The notes: a model not told the origin generated them from the sequence alone. A DNA stretch of 64,000 nucleotides from JAAYUD01 sp963676865 (GCA_963676865.2 CAXXSS010000001.1:3534001-3598000); one strand, 5' to 3'. Shown: positions 26,357 through 36,422, numbered from the stretch's first letter. A program made the numbers and translations.

Positions 26357-26397
26357 TTTGAACGGCAAATGACTATAAATATCATTTGCCGTTCAAA
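26357..26397. terminator. hairpin between amidase and cydB
   Basis: TTTGAACGGCAAATGA (26357-26372) pairs perfectly with TCATTTGCCGTTCAAA (26382-26397) around a 9-nt loop, between convergent genes. It probably serves both strands. Confidence 0.7.
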
Positions 26398-26466
26398 ATA
26401 GAATTATCCTCTTGGCTTTTGGCTGAAAGAGGCTTTAGAATATATCATAGCGAAGTTGCATGTGCA

Positions 26467-27603
26467 TTAATACAAGTCTTCGGTTTTACCCTCTTCTTCT
26501 CCTATCTTGTGACTGTTGAGCTTGCGCCACACATAGAAGATGTAGACGAGCACGAACGGTACCAGAAACGATACCCACATCATGACATTGAGTGTGAAGA
26601 AGCTCGAACAACTGTTTTGAATGGTGAGCGAACTTTGCAGGTTGGTAAACGATGGATAGTAGGATGTGCCATGGTAGCCTACCAGCAAGAAAAGTGCCCA
26701 TACGGTGAGGACGGTGCCAGTGCCGGCAAACCAGATGCCCTTGTCGAAAGTGGTGCTGAAGTATGTGCGAAGGATGCCGAAGAGCACACCTACTACTCCG
26801 AGCAGGAAGAGAATGAGTACCATAGGCATGGCAAGCAGGTTGCTAAAGTATTTGTAGGGCTCCATGTAGATCGTTTCGTCTGTGTGTACAGCGTAGCCGT
26901 CGGCAAAGAGGGTGCGGATGACGAATGTGAGGAAGAATACGAGGAAGAGAATCGTGTTCATCAGCAGCGCTTTGCGAGAGCGGGTAACAACGTCTTTGTC
27001 GTCTATATTGTTGATGAAATAGAGCGCTCCCAAGATGCGCACCAGAAAGAATACCGCCACACCGAGAATGACATTCCATGGATTGAGCAGAGCGTCGAGC
27101 CCGTGCCCGCTGTTTCCCCATTGGCTGATGATGGGCATCATGGTATCCGAAATATTGTTCTTGTTGATGTAGAAGTCGCTACCGGTGAAGAAGGTGGCAA
27201 CGGCTCCGCCCAACAAGATGGGAGCGATAGTACCGTTGATGACCAGAAAGCTCTCGTATGTGCGCTTGCCCAGCAGATTGCCCAGCTTGTCGTGAAACTC
27301 GTAGCTGACGGCTTGCAACACAAATGTGAAGAGAATGATCATCCACAGCCAATAGGCCCCGCCGAAACTGGTGCTGTAGAACAGGGGGAAGGATGCGAAG
27401 AAGGCACCTCCGAAAGTGACCAACGTGGTAAAGGTATATTCCCATTTGCGCCCGGTGGAGTTGATCATGAGTTTGCGGCTTTGGTCTGTCTTGCCAATGC
27501 AGAACAACATGGAGTTGCCTCCTTGTACAAAGAGCAGAAATACCAGCAGGGCGCCCAATAACGACACCACTGCCCACCAATAATATTGTAGAAAGGTATA
27601 CAT
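26467..27603 (-). CDS. cydB: cytochrome bd ubiquinol oxidase subunit II
   Basis: A 378-residue polytopic protein with about eight membrane helices. It opens YTFLQYYWWAVVSLLGALLVFLLFVQGGNSM, the typical CydB start. It contains RKWEYTFTTLVTFGGAFFASFPLFYSTSFGGAYWLWM and a WVPL-like segment later in the chain. With CydA it forms the high-affinity quinol oxidase that removes traces of oxygen in Bacteroides. It starts 25 nt after the cydA stop, so the two are one operon. No CydX-sized frame was found behind it. Confidence 0.93.
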   Translation of the reverse strand: MYTFLQYYWWAVVSLLGALLVFLLFVQGGNSMLFCIGKTDQSRKLMINSTGRKWEYTFTTLVTFGGAFFASFPLFYSTSFGGAYWLWMIILFTFVLQAVSYEFHDKLGNLLGKRTYESFLVINGTIAPILLGGAVATFFTGSDFYINKNNISDTMMPIISQWGNSGHGLDALLNPWNVILGVAVFFLVRILGALYFINNIDDKDVVTRSRKALLMNTILFLVFFLTFVIRTLFADGYAVHTDETIYMEPYKYFSNLLAMPMVLILFLLGVVGVLFGILRTYFSTTFDKGIWFAGTGTVLTVWALFLLVGYHGTSYYPSFTNLQSSLTIQNSCSSFFTLNVMMWVSFLVPFVLVYIFYVWRKLNSHKIGEEEGKTEDLY

Positions 27604-27628
27604 AATCTATTTGTTTTTATATGAGTCC

Positions 27629-29188
27629 TTATACTTCCGGTTCTATTTGCGGTCCTTTCTTGATCGCTTTTGCCATGATACCGATAGCTGCAATGAGCAG
27701 TACGGTGAAGATAGTGACAAAAATGAAGAACGACGTTTGCACAGCGCCTACATCGACTTTGGAGATGGCTGCATTGCAAGGCAGCATGTCCTGTATGCAC
27801 CACGGCTGACGGCCCACTTCGGCTACCATCCATCCTGTCATACCGGCGATATAGGCCAACGGTATGGACCATAGAGAGACGAACTGCAACCAACGCTTAC
27901 GGGTGAAGTCGTATTGGAATGCCACAACGGTGGTGATAATGAAGAACAAGATGAAGTAACATCCCAGTATGATCATCAGGTGAAATGAATAGAATGTGAG
28001 AGGCACATTGGGTACCGCCTGTTCGGGCGATTTGAGGTATCCGTATCCCATGTTTCCCACATTGGCATTAAACACGTGTTTGGCCAAAGAAGCATCTGCC
28101 GGAAGTTTTACCTTACTAGCAGCGCGATAGGCACCGAGAGCCGACATGGCCGTCTTGCCCGAAGCAATCTTGTCGGCAACGGACATCGCCATAGTGCCGT
28201 CGGCCTGTTTGTATCCACCATTTATAATATCGTTCACACCGGGAACGAAACTATTGGCACTGCGATTGGCGAGCAGCGACAGCAAAGAGGGTATTTCTAT
28301 TTTGCAAACGAAAGGATCTTGTTTGGAACCTATCAGTTTGTCGGAGGATTTGAGAATGCCTACGCCTATGAGTCCGCAATTCTGCCGTCCGTTGTATAGA
28401 CCTTCCATGGCAGCCAGTTTCATGGGTTGGGTGCGGGCTACCTGATAGGCCGATCCGTCGCCCGACCATAACGAACATAAAGAAGCGAAAAGCCCTATGA
28501 CGGTAGCTATCTTGAGCGAACGGATGGCAAAGTCTTTTTCTCTACCACGGATGAGGTACCAGCAACTGATGCCCACTACAAAGGCAGCGGCAACGATCCA
28601 TCCGGAAAGGACGGTGTGCAGAAACTTGTTGACCGCAACGGGAGACAGAGCGACGGCGGCAAAGTTGGTCATTTCGTTGCGCATGGTGTCGAGGTTGAAT
28701 TTCATACCTGTGGGGTATTGCATCCATGCGTTTGCTACCAAGATCCACCAAGCCGACATAGTAGCCCCGAGACAGGTGAGCCACGAAGCTGTGAGATGAA
28801 AGCCCTTGCTTACTTTGTTCCATCCGAAGAACATGACCCCTATAAATGTTGTTTCGAGGAAAAAGGCGACGATTCCTTCGATGGCCAGCGGTGCGCCGAA
28901 TATATCGCCTACCAACCAAGAGTAATTGCTCCAATTGGTGCCGAACTCAAATTCGAGGATTAAACCGGTGGCAATGCCCACACTGAAATTGATACCAAAA
29001 AGTTTCATCCAGAATTTAGTGGTTTTTTTCCACTTTTCGAGCCCGGTACGATAATAAATCGTTTCCATAATGGCAATTATCACTGTAATGCCTAAGGTTA
29101 ACGGTACGAATATCCAGTGATACATCGCTGTCACCGCAAATTGCAAGCGCGACCAGTTAATTAACGAAGGATCAAGACTTTCAAACAT
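27629..29188 (-). CDS. cydA: cytochrome bd ubiquinol oxidase subunit I
   Basis: A 519-residue heme-bearing subunit. WSRLQFAVTAMYHWIFVPLTLGI holds the N-terminal heme-ligand His. NKFLHTVLSGWIVAAAF carries the second conserved His region, and GWMVAEVGRQPW is the family's conserved C-terminal motif. About nine helices and a periplasmic quinol loop are present. The length is near that of the E. coli subunit. The gene diverges from map, leaving about 140 bp to the map ATG for both promoters. Confidence 0.95.
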   Translation of the reverse strand: MFESLDPSLINWSRLQFAVTAMYHWIFVPLTLGITVIIAIMETIYYRTGLEKWKKTTKFWMKLFGINFSVGIATGLILEFEFGTNWSNYSWLVGDIFGAPLAIEGIVAFFLETTFIGVMFFGWNKVSKGFHLTASWLTCLGATMSAWWILVANAWMQYPTGMKFNLDTMRNEMTNFAAVALSPVAVNKFLHTVLSGWIVAAAFVVGISCWYLIRGREKDFAIRSLKIATVIGLFASLCSLWSGDGSAYQVARTQPMKLAAMEGLYNGRQNCGLIGVGILKSSDKLIGSKQDPFVCKIEIPSLLSLLANRSANSFVPGVNDIINGGYKQADGTMAMSVADKIASGKTAMSALGAYRAASKVKLPADASLAKHVFNANVGNMGYGYLKSPEQAVPNVPLTFYSFHLMIILGCYFILFFIITTVVAFQYDFTRKRWLQFVSLWSIPLAYIAGMTGWMVAEVGRQPWCIQDMLPCNAAISKVDVGAVQTSFFIFVTIFTVLLIAAIGIMAKAIKKGPQIEPEV

Positions 29189-29293
29189 ATATTTTTCTAT
29201 TTAGTGGTTTATATTCACAGTATAAGCGACACTTATAAGCTCGCAAAATAAGTATTTTTTGTGAATTATGAAAAGAAATTCGATAGAAATATG

Positions 29294-29301
29294 TAATTTT
29301 G
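29294..29301 (+). promoter_or_regulatory. promoter -7 box for map
   Basis: TAATTTTG matches TAnnTTTG. Transcription would begin near 29308, downstream of the ATG at 29268, which argues for the shorter protein starting at 29328. Confidence 0.5.
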
Positions 29302-29327
29302 TTGAAACTTCGAAGAAAAAAGGAGTA

Positions 29328-30203
29328 ATGATAAAAGAGATCGTGTCAATGAAAAAAATGATGAAGGGGAACCGGTATACCCCATCCAATTATCCGGAAG
29401 AAGTAGAAAAAAAGGCGCAGGAATTGAAACGTCGCGGCTATCGGATGCCGAGCAAAAAGATATTGCGAACTCCGGAACAGTTGAAAGGAATAAGAGAAGC
29501 TTGTAACATCAATACGGGTGTGCTGGACTATGTAGCGGCACATATCCACGAAGGTATGTCGACACAGGAAATAGACCTGCTGGTGTACGAATATACTTCG
29601 AACCACGACGCCATACCGGCAACGCTTAACTTCGACGGATTTCCGAAAAGCGTATGTACGAGCATCAATGAAGTGGTGTGCCATGGCATACCGAGCAAAG
29701 ATGAGATATTGCAGAACGGCGACATTGTGAATGTGGACGTATCGACCATATACAAAGGTTTTTATGGCGACGCCTCGAGAATGTTTATGATAGGCGACGT
29801 ATCGCTCGAGATGCAGAAACTGGTGAAGGTGACCAAAGAATGTATGGAGATAGGCATAAAGACTGCTCAACCCTGGGCACAACTGGGAGATGTAGGAGCC
29901 GCCATACAGGAGCATGCCGAGAAGAATGGCTACAGCGTAGTGAGAGACCTTTGTGGACACGGCTGTGGAGTGGAGTTTCATGAAGATCCGGATGTGGAGC
30001 ATTTTGGCAAGAAAGGTACGGGAATGGTACTTGTGCCGGGCATGACCTTCACGATAGAGCCGATGATCAATATGGGAGCTTACGATGTCTTTATAGACGA
30101 AGACGATGACTGGACGGTGTGCACGGAAGACGGTCTACCCTCCGCTCAATGGGAAAACCTGATATTGATAACCGATACGGGCAATGAAATACTGTCGTAC
30201 TAA
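29328..30203 (+). CDS. map: methionine aminopeptidase
   Basis: With the start at 29328 (AGGAG two bases upstream) the product is 291 aa; a further Met lies at 29349. The open frame extends up to 29268, but the -7 box at 29294-29301 makes that start unlikely. The metal ligands of type I MetAP are visible: the two Asp in NVDVSTIYKGFYGDAS, His in GHGCGVEFHEDP, Glu in TIEPM and Glu in SAQWENLILIT. It removes the initiator Met from nascent proteins. A basic N-terminal extension (about 45 residues) precedes the catalytic domain. It is followed after 16 nt by a GNAT gene. Confidence 0.93.
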   Translation: MIKEIVSMKKMMKGNRYTPSNYPEEVEKKAQELKRRGYRMPSKKILRTPEQLKGIREACNINTGVLDYVAAHIHEGMSTQEIDLLVYEYTSNHDAIPATLNFDGFPKSVCTSINEVVCHGIPSKDEILQNGDIVNVDVSTIYKGFYGDASRMFMIGDVSLEMQKLVKVTKECMEIGIKTAQPWAQLGDVGAAIQEHAEKNGYSVVRDLCGHGCGVEFHEDPDVEHFGKKGTGMVLVPGMTFTIEPMINMGAYDVFIDEDDDWTVCTEDGLPSAQWENLILITDTGNEILSY

Positions 30204-30219
30204 ATAGAGGGCCTCGTAA

Positions 30220-30717
30220 ATGTTCACGTTGAGAAAAGCCGATGTCTGCGATTGCCGGTTGATTGGCTCTTTGGCGGAAAGGGTATTCCCCGAAACCTAT
30301 GCCGAGATATTGGACAAGGAACAGATAGACTATATGATGGACTGGATGTACAATCCCGCCAACATACAGAAGCAGATGGAAGAAGAAGGGCATGTATACT
30401 TCATCGCTTACGAAGAATGTGAAGCCTGCGGCTATATCTCGATACAGCAGGAAGCCGAAGATTTGTTTAACCTTCAGAAGATATATGTTCTCCCCTACTT
30501 TCAGCATGCACATTGCGGACGTTTCCTGTTCGAGGCTGCTATGAGTTATATCAAAGAAGTGCATCCGGAGCCTTGCCGCATGGAACTCCATGTGAACCGT
30601 CAGAACAAGGCGCTGGACTTTTACAAACGTATGGGAATGAAGTTGGTGCGCCAAGGCGATTTTGCTATCGGCAACGGCTATTTTATGAACGATTATATCA
30701 TGTCTATCGACGTATGA
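30220..30717 (+). CDS. GNAT family N-acetyltransferase
   Basis: A 165-residue acetyltransferase. The acetyl-CoA binding region is QKIYVLPYFQHAHCGRFLFEAAM, equivalent to the V/I-x-x-x-x-Q/R-x-x-G-x-G/A motif, and the C-terminal HVNRQNKALDFYKRMGMKLVRQGDF is the typical GNAT end. The acceptor substrate is unknown. It sits in a likely operon map-GNAT-addB, with an ATGA overlap to the next gene. Confidence 0.85.
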   Translation: MFTLRKADVCDCRLIGSLAERVFPETYAEILDKEQIDYMMDWMYNPANIQKQMEEEGHVYFIAYEECEACGYISIQQEAEDLFNLQKIYVLPYFQHAHCGRFLFEAAMSYIKEVHPEPCRMELHVNRQNKALDFYKRMGMKLVRQGDFAIGNGYFMNDYIMSIDV

Positions 30718-33611
30718 AAACTTTCTTGCAAGATGTAGCGCACGATCTGTTTGGCAAACTGAACGGTGACTTTTCGAAAACGGCCATCGTCTTTCCGAAT
30801 AAGCGTGCCGGCTTGTTCTTCAACGAATACCTGGCCCAAGAAGGGAGCGGCCCCATGTGGGCACCGGTATATGTGAGCATCAGCGACTTGTTGCAAAAAC
30901 TCTCTCCGTTGAAGAAAGGCGACCCTATCTTGCTGGCTGCCGTGCTGTATAATATCTATATATGCCAGACGGGAAGCGACGAATCGCTGGACAGCTTCTA
31001 CCCCTGGGGACAACTACTGATAGGCGACTTTGACGATGTAGACAAGAATCTGGTAGATGCCGACCGCATCTTTGAAAACTTGCGTGACCTGAAGAACGAG
31101 ATGAACGACCTGAACTTTCTGAACGAAGAACAAGTAAAGGCGTTGGAACAGTTTTTTCAGAATTTCTCGATGGAGAAACACACCGAACTGAAAGACCGCT
31201 TTGCCACTTCGTGGAACAGACTTAAAGATATCTATCATGCCTACCGTACGAAACTGGAAGAAATGGGTATCGCATACGAAGGTATGCTATACCGCTCTGT
31301 GATAGATAGGATAACCCCCGACGAACTGCCTTACGATCATTATGTGTTTGTAGGATTCAACGTGCTGAATAAGGTGGAGAAACGTTTCTTCTCGATAGTG
31401 AAAGATTGCGGCAAAGCCATGTTCTATTGGGACTATGACACGTATTACATGCCGGAGGTGGGCAAATACTGCAACTATGAAGCCGGTGAGTTTATCGGTC
31501 AAAACTTAGCCCTATTCGGTAACGAACTTGACGGTGATTATTTCAATTATCTGGGTACGCCCAAAAAGATTCGGTTCATTGCCGCCTCGTCTGAAAACGC
31601 TCAAGCCCGTTATCTGTCGCAGTGGGCAGAACAATTGCCGGAAGGCTGTGCCGAAAAAGAGAACGCCGTGGTGCTGTGTAATGAAGCATTGCTGTTGCCT
31701 GTGCTGCATTCCATACCCGATACGGTGCAGAATGTGAATGTGACAATGGGTTTTCCACTGTCGCAAACACCGATCTATAGTTTCATAAAGGCGGTGATCG
31801 ATCTTCAAACAGAAGGCTACAAGGCCGATACGGGACAATTTGCATACGCCAACGTCCGGTTGGTGCTGAATCATCCATACGTTCAAAAGAAATCGGATAA
31901 GGCGGCATCGCTGCTTCGCGATCTGACGCTCAATAATCATCCCTATGTATTACCGTCGGAGTTGTACGGAGATGATTTTCTGCAAATGGTGTTTGTGTGG
32001 CAAAACGGTAACATCGCCTTGTGCCGTTACTTGATAAACTTGATACAGGATATAGCATCGCTCTATCGGAAACCGGAAGCGGACGACGACGAGGAAGTGG
32101 CATCGGATACCGAATTGTACGACCAGTTATATAGGGAATCGCTCTACCAAAGCTATGTGAAGATCAACCGGTTGCTCTCGCTCATCGAAGAACAACAGAT
32201 TGTGATCTCATCGCATACGCTGAACCGCTTGCTCCGTAACATATTGCATGGTGCCTCGATTCCTTTTCATGGTGAGCCGGCTATCGGTATGCAGGTGATG
32301 GGAGTGCTCGAAACCCGTAACCTCGACTTCAGCAATCTGCTGATGCTCTCGCTCAACGAAGGACAGTTGCCCAAGGGGGGCAGTGAAGTGTCGTTCATCC
32401 CCTATAATCTGCGAAAGGCTTTCGGGATGACCACGATAGAGCACAAGAACGCTGTCTATGCTTACTATTTCTATCGGCTGATTCAGCGTGCGGAGAACAT
32501 CACTTTGCTATATAATTCGACAACGACAGGGTTGAGCAAAGGCGAAATGTCGCGCTTCATGTTGCAGCTGTTGGTGGAATATCCGTACAGCATAGAGCGC
32601 AAGATGCTTGAGGCCAAACAATCGCCCAGCCAGATAGAAGAATTGAAAGTGCAGAAGACGGACGAAGTAATGAAGCTCTTGTTGAGGCATTTCGATACGA
32701 ATGTGCGTCCCCATGCGGTGCTTTCGCCATCGGCACTGAACCATTATATGGATTGTTCGTTGCGCTTCTTCTTTCAGTATGTGGCTGCCGTCAAAGTGCC
32801 CGACGAAGTCACGGTGGAAATAAACTCGCCGATGTTCGGTACCATCTTCCACAAAGCGGCCGAGATGGCTTATAAAGTGATTGTACGCGATGGAAAGGTC
32901 GTGAGCGGCGAAGCCATAGAGGCCTTTTTGAAGAATCCGAAGTCGTTGCATGAAATTGTGGATGACGCTTTCAAAACAGAGTTCTTCAAGATAGGCGTGA
33001 ACGAAAAAGCTGACTATAACGGTACGTATCTCATCAACTTCAGAGTGATAGAAACCTACGTGAAGCAACTGCTAAACTTTGACAAACGTCGTACACCGTT
33101 CACGATAGTGGGCGAAGAGAAAAAGGTGAAGGAGCCGTTGCACTTGGATACCCCCGCAGGAAGTATCGACATCAATGTGGGAGGAACGATAGACCGGATG
33201 GACGAAAAAGACGGTACAATACGCATAGTGGACTATAAGACGGGAGGAAATCCGAAATCTATTGCCACTGTGAGCGATCTGTTTCAGAAGGATCAAGAGC
33301 GTGCCAATTATATCTTTCAGGCGTTTCTGTATGCTTCGATTGTAGGCAACAAGATGCCCGGTAAGAAAGTGAAGCCTACGTTGCTTTATATTCATAGGGC
33401 AGCCGGTAAAGAGTATTCTTCGGATATTCAGATAGGCGAACCTAGAAAGCCTAAAGAAACGATAGAGGACATAGCGACATACGAAGATGAATTTCGTAGC
33501 GAGCTATCGGCACTGATACACGAGATATTCAATCGGGATATTCCCTTTGTACAAACGGAAGACACGAAACGGTGTCAATACTGCGATTTCGCCAGAATCT
33601 GTAAACGATGA
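30714..33611 (+). CDS. AddB-like PD-(D/E)XK nuclease/inactivated helicase
   Basis: A 965-residue protein starting at the ATG at 30714, which overlaps the GNAT stop (ATGA); the frame is open further upstream but that is not expected to be translated. The N-terminal part resembles AddB/RecB-family helicase domains (KTAIVFPNKRAGLFFNEYLAQ). The C-terminal ~230 residues hold a RecB-type nuclease: SPSALNHYMDCSLRFFFQYV, GGTIDRMDEKDGTIRIVDYKTGG (catalytic D and DYK), and a C-terminal C-x2-C-x5-C group (CQYCDFARIC) that with the Cys in MDCSL can bind an Fe-S cluster, as in AddB. Role: double-strand-break end processing. Its usual AddA partner is not in the window. Confidence 0.88.
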   Translation: MKTFLQDVAHDLFGKLNGDFSKTAIVFPNKRAGLFFNEYLAQEGSGPMWAPVYVSISDLLQKLSPLKKGDPILLAAVLYNIYICQTGSDESLDSFYPWGQLLIGDFDDVDKNLVDADRIFENLRDLKNEMNDLNFLNEEQVKALEQFFQNFSMEKHTELKDRFATSWNRLKDIYHAYRTKLEEMGIAYEGMLYRSVIDRITPDELPYDHYVFVGFNVLNKVEKRFFSIVKDCGKAMFYWDYDTYYMPEVGKYCNYEAGEFIGQNLALFGNELDGDYFNYLGTPKKIRFIAASSENAQARYLSQWAEQLPEGCAEKENAVVLCNEALLLPVLHSIPDTVQNVNVTMGFPLSQTPIYSFIKAVIDLQTEGYKADTGQFAYANVRLVLNHPYVQKKSDKAASLLRDLTLNNHPYVLPSELYGDDFLQMVFVWQNGNIALCRYLINLIQDIASLYRKPEADDDEEVASDTELYDQLYRESLYQSYVKINRLLSLIEEQQIVISSHTLNRLLRNILHGASIPFHGEPAIGMQVMGVLETRNLDFSNLLMLSLNEGQLPKGGSEVSFIPYNLRKAFGMTTIEHKNAVYAYYFYRLIQRAENITLLYNSTTTGLSKGEMSRFMLQLLVEYPYSIERKMLEAKQSPSQIEELKVQKTDEVMKLLLRHFDTNVRPHAVLSPSALNHYMDCSLRFFFQYVAAVKVPDEVTVEINSPMFGTIFHKAAEMAYKVIVRDGKVVSGEAIEAFLKNPKSLHEIVDDAFKTEFFKIGVNEKADYNGTYLINFRVIETYVKQLLNFDKRRTPFTIVGEEKKVKEPLHLDTPAGSIDINVGGTIDRMDEKDGTIRIVDYKTGGNPKSIATVSDLFQKDQERANYIFQAFLYASIVGNKMPGKKVKPTLLYIHRAAGKEYSSDIQIGEPRKPKETIEDIATYEDEFRSELSALIHEIFNRDIPFVQTEDTKRCQYCDFARICKR

Positions 33612-33655
33612 TTCTGGGCGATGCTTTATCGTTCTCTCTCCCTATCTTCTTGTTA

Positions 33656-34471
33656 TTATTGAAATGAGTTCGGATTAAAGGCTTTTTGACGCACTTCATC
33701 GGATACGTTTATGACTTGCCCGTCGTAGGCCAGTCGGATATTCTCGGGAAGTTTGTCGTTCAATTCTTTGTGCAGTCCCGCCTGATGGCTCATGTGCACG
33801 AAAAAGGTTTGCCTGGCATCAATGCGTTGGGCGGCGACTATAGCTTCGTCGATGTTTTGGTGAGAATGGTGAGGCTGTATGCGAAGTGCATTCAAAATAA
33901 GCGTATCAATGCCGTGGAGGGTATTGAAAGACATATCTGACAGGGTAGACATATCTGTGATATATCCGAGTTGATTGATGCGGAACCCGAGAATAGGGAT
34001 ATTGCCATGAGTGACTTCGAACGGCATAATTTCAACGTCTTTCACCCGAAAAGGATGAAAAGGATAAATCTGGTGCAGAGACAGTTGAGGGACACCCGGA
34101 TAGAGCTTTCCTTCTTTGAAGCAGTAGGGCATCCGCAGTCTGATGGAATCGCAACTGCGCTTGTCGCTAAAGATAGGGATAGGGGAAAACTCGCAAAACG
34201 GGCGCAGATCATCCAAACCGCCTACGTGGTCGTAGTGCTCGTGTGTGATGAGCACCGCATCGATTGGAGCAAACGGTAAATGGAGCATTTGCTCACGGAA
34301 ATCGGGTCCACAGTCAATCAGAATACGCGTATTGCCTATGGTGACTAACGAAGAACAGCGCAGCCGTTTGTCGTGTATGTCGGGAGAAGTACAAACCTGG
34401 CAAGTGCAACCTATCTGAGGCACACCGGTTGAAGTTCCGCTACCCAATATTTGAACTTGCATGCTATTCAT
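33656..34471 (-). CDS. MBL-fold metallohydrolase (PhnP/RNase Z-like)
   Basis: A 271-residue metallo-beta-lactamase-fold enzyme. THEHYDHVGGLDDLRPF is the HxHxDH motif. GCTCQVCTSPD near the N-terminus supplies cysteines as in PhnP-type phosphodiesterases, and further metal His residues lie in EVTHGN and FVHMSHQAG. The fold fits cyclic-phosphate phosphodiesterases; no phn genes are nearby, so the substrate is open. It follows murB by 29 nt on the same strand. Confidence 0.85.
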   Translation of the reverse strand: MNSMQVQILGSGTSTGVPQIGCTCQVCTSPDIHDKRLRCSSLVTIGNTRILIDCGPDFREQMLHLPFAPIDAVLITHEHYDHVGGLDDLRPFCEFSPIPIFSDKRSCDSIRLRMPYCFKEGKLYPGVPQLSLHQIYPFHPFRVKDVEIMPFEVTHGNIPILGFRINQLGYITDMSTLSDMSFNTLHGIDTLILNALRIQPHHSHQNIDEAIVAAQRIDARQTFFVHMSHQAGLHKELNDKLPENIRLAYDGQVINVSDEVRQKAFNPNSFQ

Positions 34472-34500
34472 AATGGCTTTTATCTTTTTAAAGTATTACT

Positions 34501-35505
34501 TTAGATAAAGTTTACTTCCGGGTGAATATCAATATTGAATTTACTAAAAACAGATTGTCTAATTGCATCGCTTAGAGCAACGACGTCTTTGCCTGAGGCT
34601 CCACCTTTATTTACGAGTATTAAAGCCTGCTTATCGTATACGGCAACCGGTCCGAGCGACTTTCCTTTCCATCCGCATTGTTCTATTATCCATCCCGCCG
34701 GTACTTTAATATTGAATGCATCTATCTCGTAAAAAGGAATATGAGGATAACTCTGTTGGATCTGCTCAAACTTTTTGCGCGAAATGATAGGATTCATAAA
34801 GAAGCTACCTGCATTGCCTATCGTTTGAGGATCGGGCAACTTGTTGGAGCGTATCGAAATGATGGCTTGCCGTACATTAGCTAAAGAAGGGGAAGTGTAT
34901 TTTTCCAATTCGGTACGGATAGAACCGTAATCCAAATGATAGCAAGCTTTCTTTTTAAGTATGAAAGTGACGTAAGTGACAAAATAGTGCTTCATGTCGG
35001 GACGTTTGAAAAGACTCTGGCGGTAACCATATTGGCATTGAGGGTTGGTGAAAATACAATCTTCACCTGCTGCATCGATTGTCTCTACACACTGTATGAT
35101 GTCTTTTACCTCTACCCCATAGGCACCGATATTTTGAACAGCTCCCGCTCCTACTTCACCTGGAATGAGCGAAAGGTTTTCGGCCCCGTACCATTCGTGT
35201 TCCACACAATAAGCTACCCATTCGTCCCAAATTTCACCACCCCCTACACGCACAACGATGTCGTCGTCGGTTTCGTACATCACTTCTTTGCCTTTGATAC
35301 GTGAGTGCAAGATGACACCTGGATAATTGTCGGTGAAAAGCAGATTACTACCCTGCCCGATATGCAGATAGGGTTCGGTTAGTGTACCCGACGCTATGAA
35401 TTGCTTCAGCTCGGCTACCGACTCGTATTCTACATACCTGGATGCTGTAGCGGCGATGCCGAAAGTATTGTGTCCGAGGAGTGAATAATCTACTTCATTT
35501 ATCAT
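34501..35505 (-). CDS. murB: UDP-N-acetylenolpyruvoylglucosamine reductase
   Basis: A 334-residue FAD enzyme that reduces UDP-GlcNAc-enolpyruvate to UDP-MurNAc in the cytoplasm. Visible signatures are the FAD site with IGQGSNLLF and PGEVGAGAVQNIGAYG, the catalytic Arg in YRQSLFK, the catalytic Ser in GNAGSFFMNP and the final Glu in IHPEVNF. The length and YGSI loop suit the type I (E. coli-like) enzyme. It is in a likely operon with the DUF4348 gene before it (14-nt gap) and the MBL gene after. Confidence 0.96.
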   Translation of the reverse strand: MINEVDYSLLGHNTFGIAATASRYVEYESVAELKQFIASGTLTEPYLHIGQGSNLLFTDNYPGVILHSRIKGKEVMYETDDDIVVRVGGGEIWDEWVAYCVEHEWYGAENLSLIPGEVGAGAVQNIGAYGVEVKDIIQCVETIDAAGEDCIFTNPQCQYGYRQSLFKRPDMKHYFVTYVTFILKKKACYHLDYGSIRTELEKYTSPSLANVRQAIISIRSNKLPDPQTIGNAGSFFMNPIISRKKFEQIQQSYPHIPFYEIDAFNIKVPAGWIIEQCGWKGKSLGPVAVYDKQALILVNKGGASGKDVVALSDAIRQSVFSKFNIDIHPEVNFI

Positions 35506-35519
35506 TTTTGGTATATCTC

Positions 35520-36356
35520 TTATATACTCGTGTCTTCAAACTTATAGAGCTTCCATTTGCCCGCTTTCTTGCGAAAATAAAGCATATTAGAGAAGCCATT
35601 GCTTACGCCTTTGAAAGCCACAATTTTTTGCATCGAGTTGTCAGAGTTTTGCTGTCCATAGTTGATGTTAGACATTTGGAGTACAGGTAACTGTGGTTTG
35701 AATGCAAACCATTGACTTACATCGATCGTAGCCTCTATCATCGAAAAGTCATCATCGGGATTGGCGGTGACAAACTTCAGCGGTTGGCACACTCTCTGAG
35801 CCTGAAACAAACTGTCGGTAGAGAAACGGCCATAGAAATTGAGGAACGTCTCGTCTTCGATATTCGTCATGTGGCTCATATTGATGGACTCGAGCAACCA
35901 TATGCCTCGTACCCTTTTGAAGTTGTAATGTTTCACCATCTTGTTTTTGGGATAGAGCCACTCCACTTGTACACTCTTCAAAGATGTATCGTTCACCAAA
36001 TCCATATCTTTCTGGCGATCAAATATCAATGTGTAAATCTTTTGATGGATAAACAGATAATCGTGTTTCCAATGACGGGCATCAATAAATGATTTTTTTC
36101 CACCATTGTCAACCAATAGCGGAAAGACTATTCGTTGGCGTTGAATTGTGGGGTCGGATGCAAAATTGTAAATGAAATCATTAAACAATTCATCGGCATT
36201 GGTCTGGTGAGGACCTTTGGCTGCCTGAGCTAACGAATCTTCGTTCAAACGGTGGATGGAATCGGATATTCGAGTAGGAAGATTGTTGCTTTTTTTGTTG
36301 TTGCAAGAACCCAAAACCAATAGCAGGAAAACAAATCCTGCAATCATTCTTTTCAT
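35520..36356 (-). CDS. DUF4348-like lipoprotein
   Basis: A 278-residue protein with a lipoprotein signal: hydrophobic segment then LGSC near residue 18, so Cys is probably lipidated. The mature part (DELFNDFIYNFASDPTIQRQRIVFPL, ARHWKHDYLFIHQKIYTLIFD, FLNFYGRFSTDSLFQ) matches the DUF4348 pattern common in Bacteroidetes. The function is unknown. It leads the group DUF4348-murB-MBL, behind a -7 box at 36423-36430. Confidence 0.8.
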   Translation of the reverse strand: MKRMIAGFVFLLLVLGSCNNKKSNNLPTRISDSIHRLNEDSLAQAAKGPHQTNADELFNDFIYNFASDPTIQRQRIVFPLLVDNGGKKSFIDARHWKHDYLFIHQKIYTLIFDRQKDMDLVNDTSLKSVQVEWLYPKNKMVKHYNFKRVRGIWLLESINMSHMTNIEDETFLNFYGRFSTDSLFQAQRVCQPLKFVTANPDDDFSMIEATIDVSQWFAFKPQLPVLQMSNINYGQQNSDNSMQKIVAFKGVSNGFSNMLYFRKKAGKWKLYKFEDTSI

Positions 36357-36422
36357 AAATTACCTGACTTAAAACAAACTCTCTTTAATAATTCTATAAG
36401 ACATACATTGCTTAACAGCGTG

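Noticed and set aside
26386..27561. 391-aa open frame on the plus strand
   Set aside because: It lies opposite cydB over its whole length, is extremely Glu/His-rich as expected of an antisense shadow, and matches no family, while cydB is unmistakable.
29201..29389. 62-aa hydrophobic minus-strand frame upstream of cydA, considered as the small DUF4492-type protein often found there
   Set aside because: It is antisense to the start of map and lacks the expected DUF4492 sequence pattern.
30513..30713. 67-residue N-terminal extension of the AddB-like protein
   Set aside because: It lies wholly inside the GNAT gene in another frame; the ATG at 30714 overlapping the GNAT stop is the natural start.
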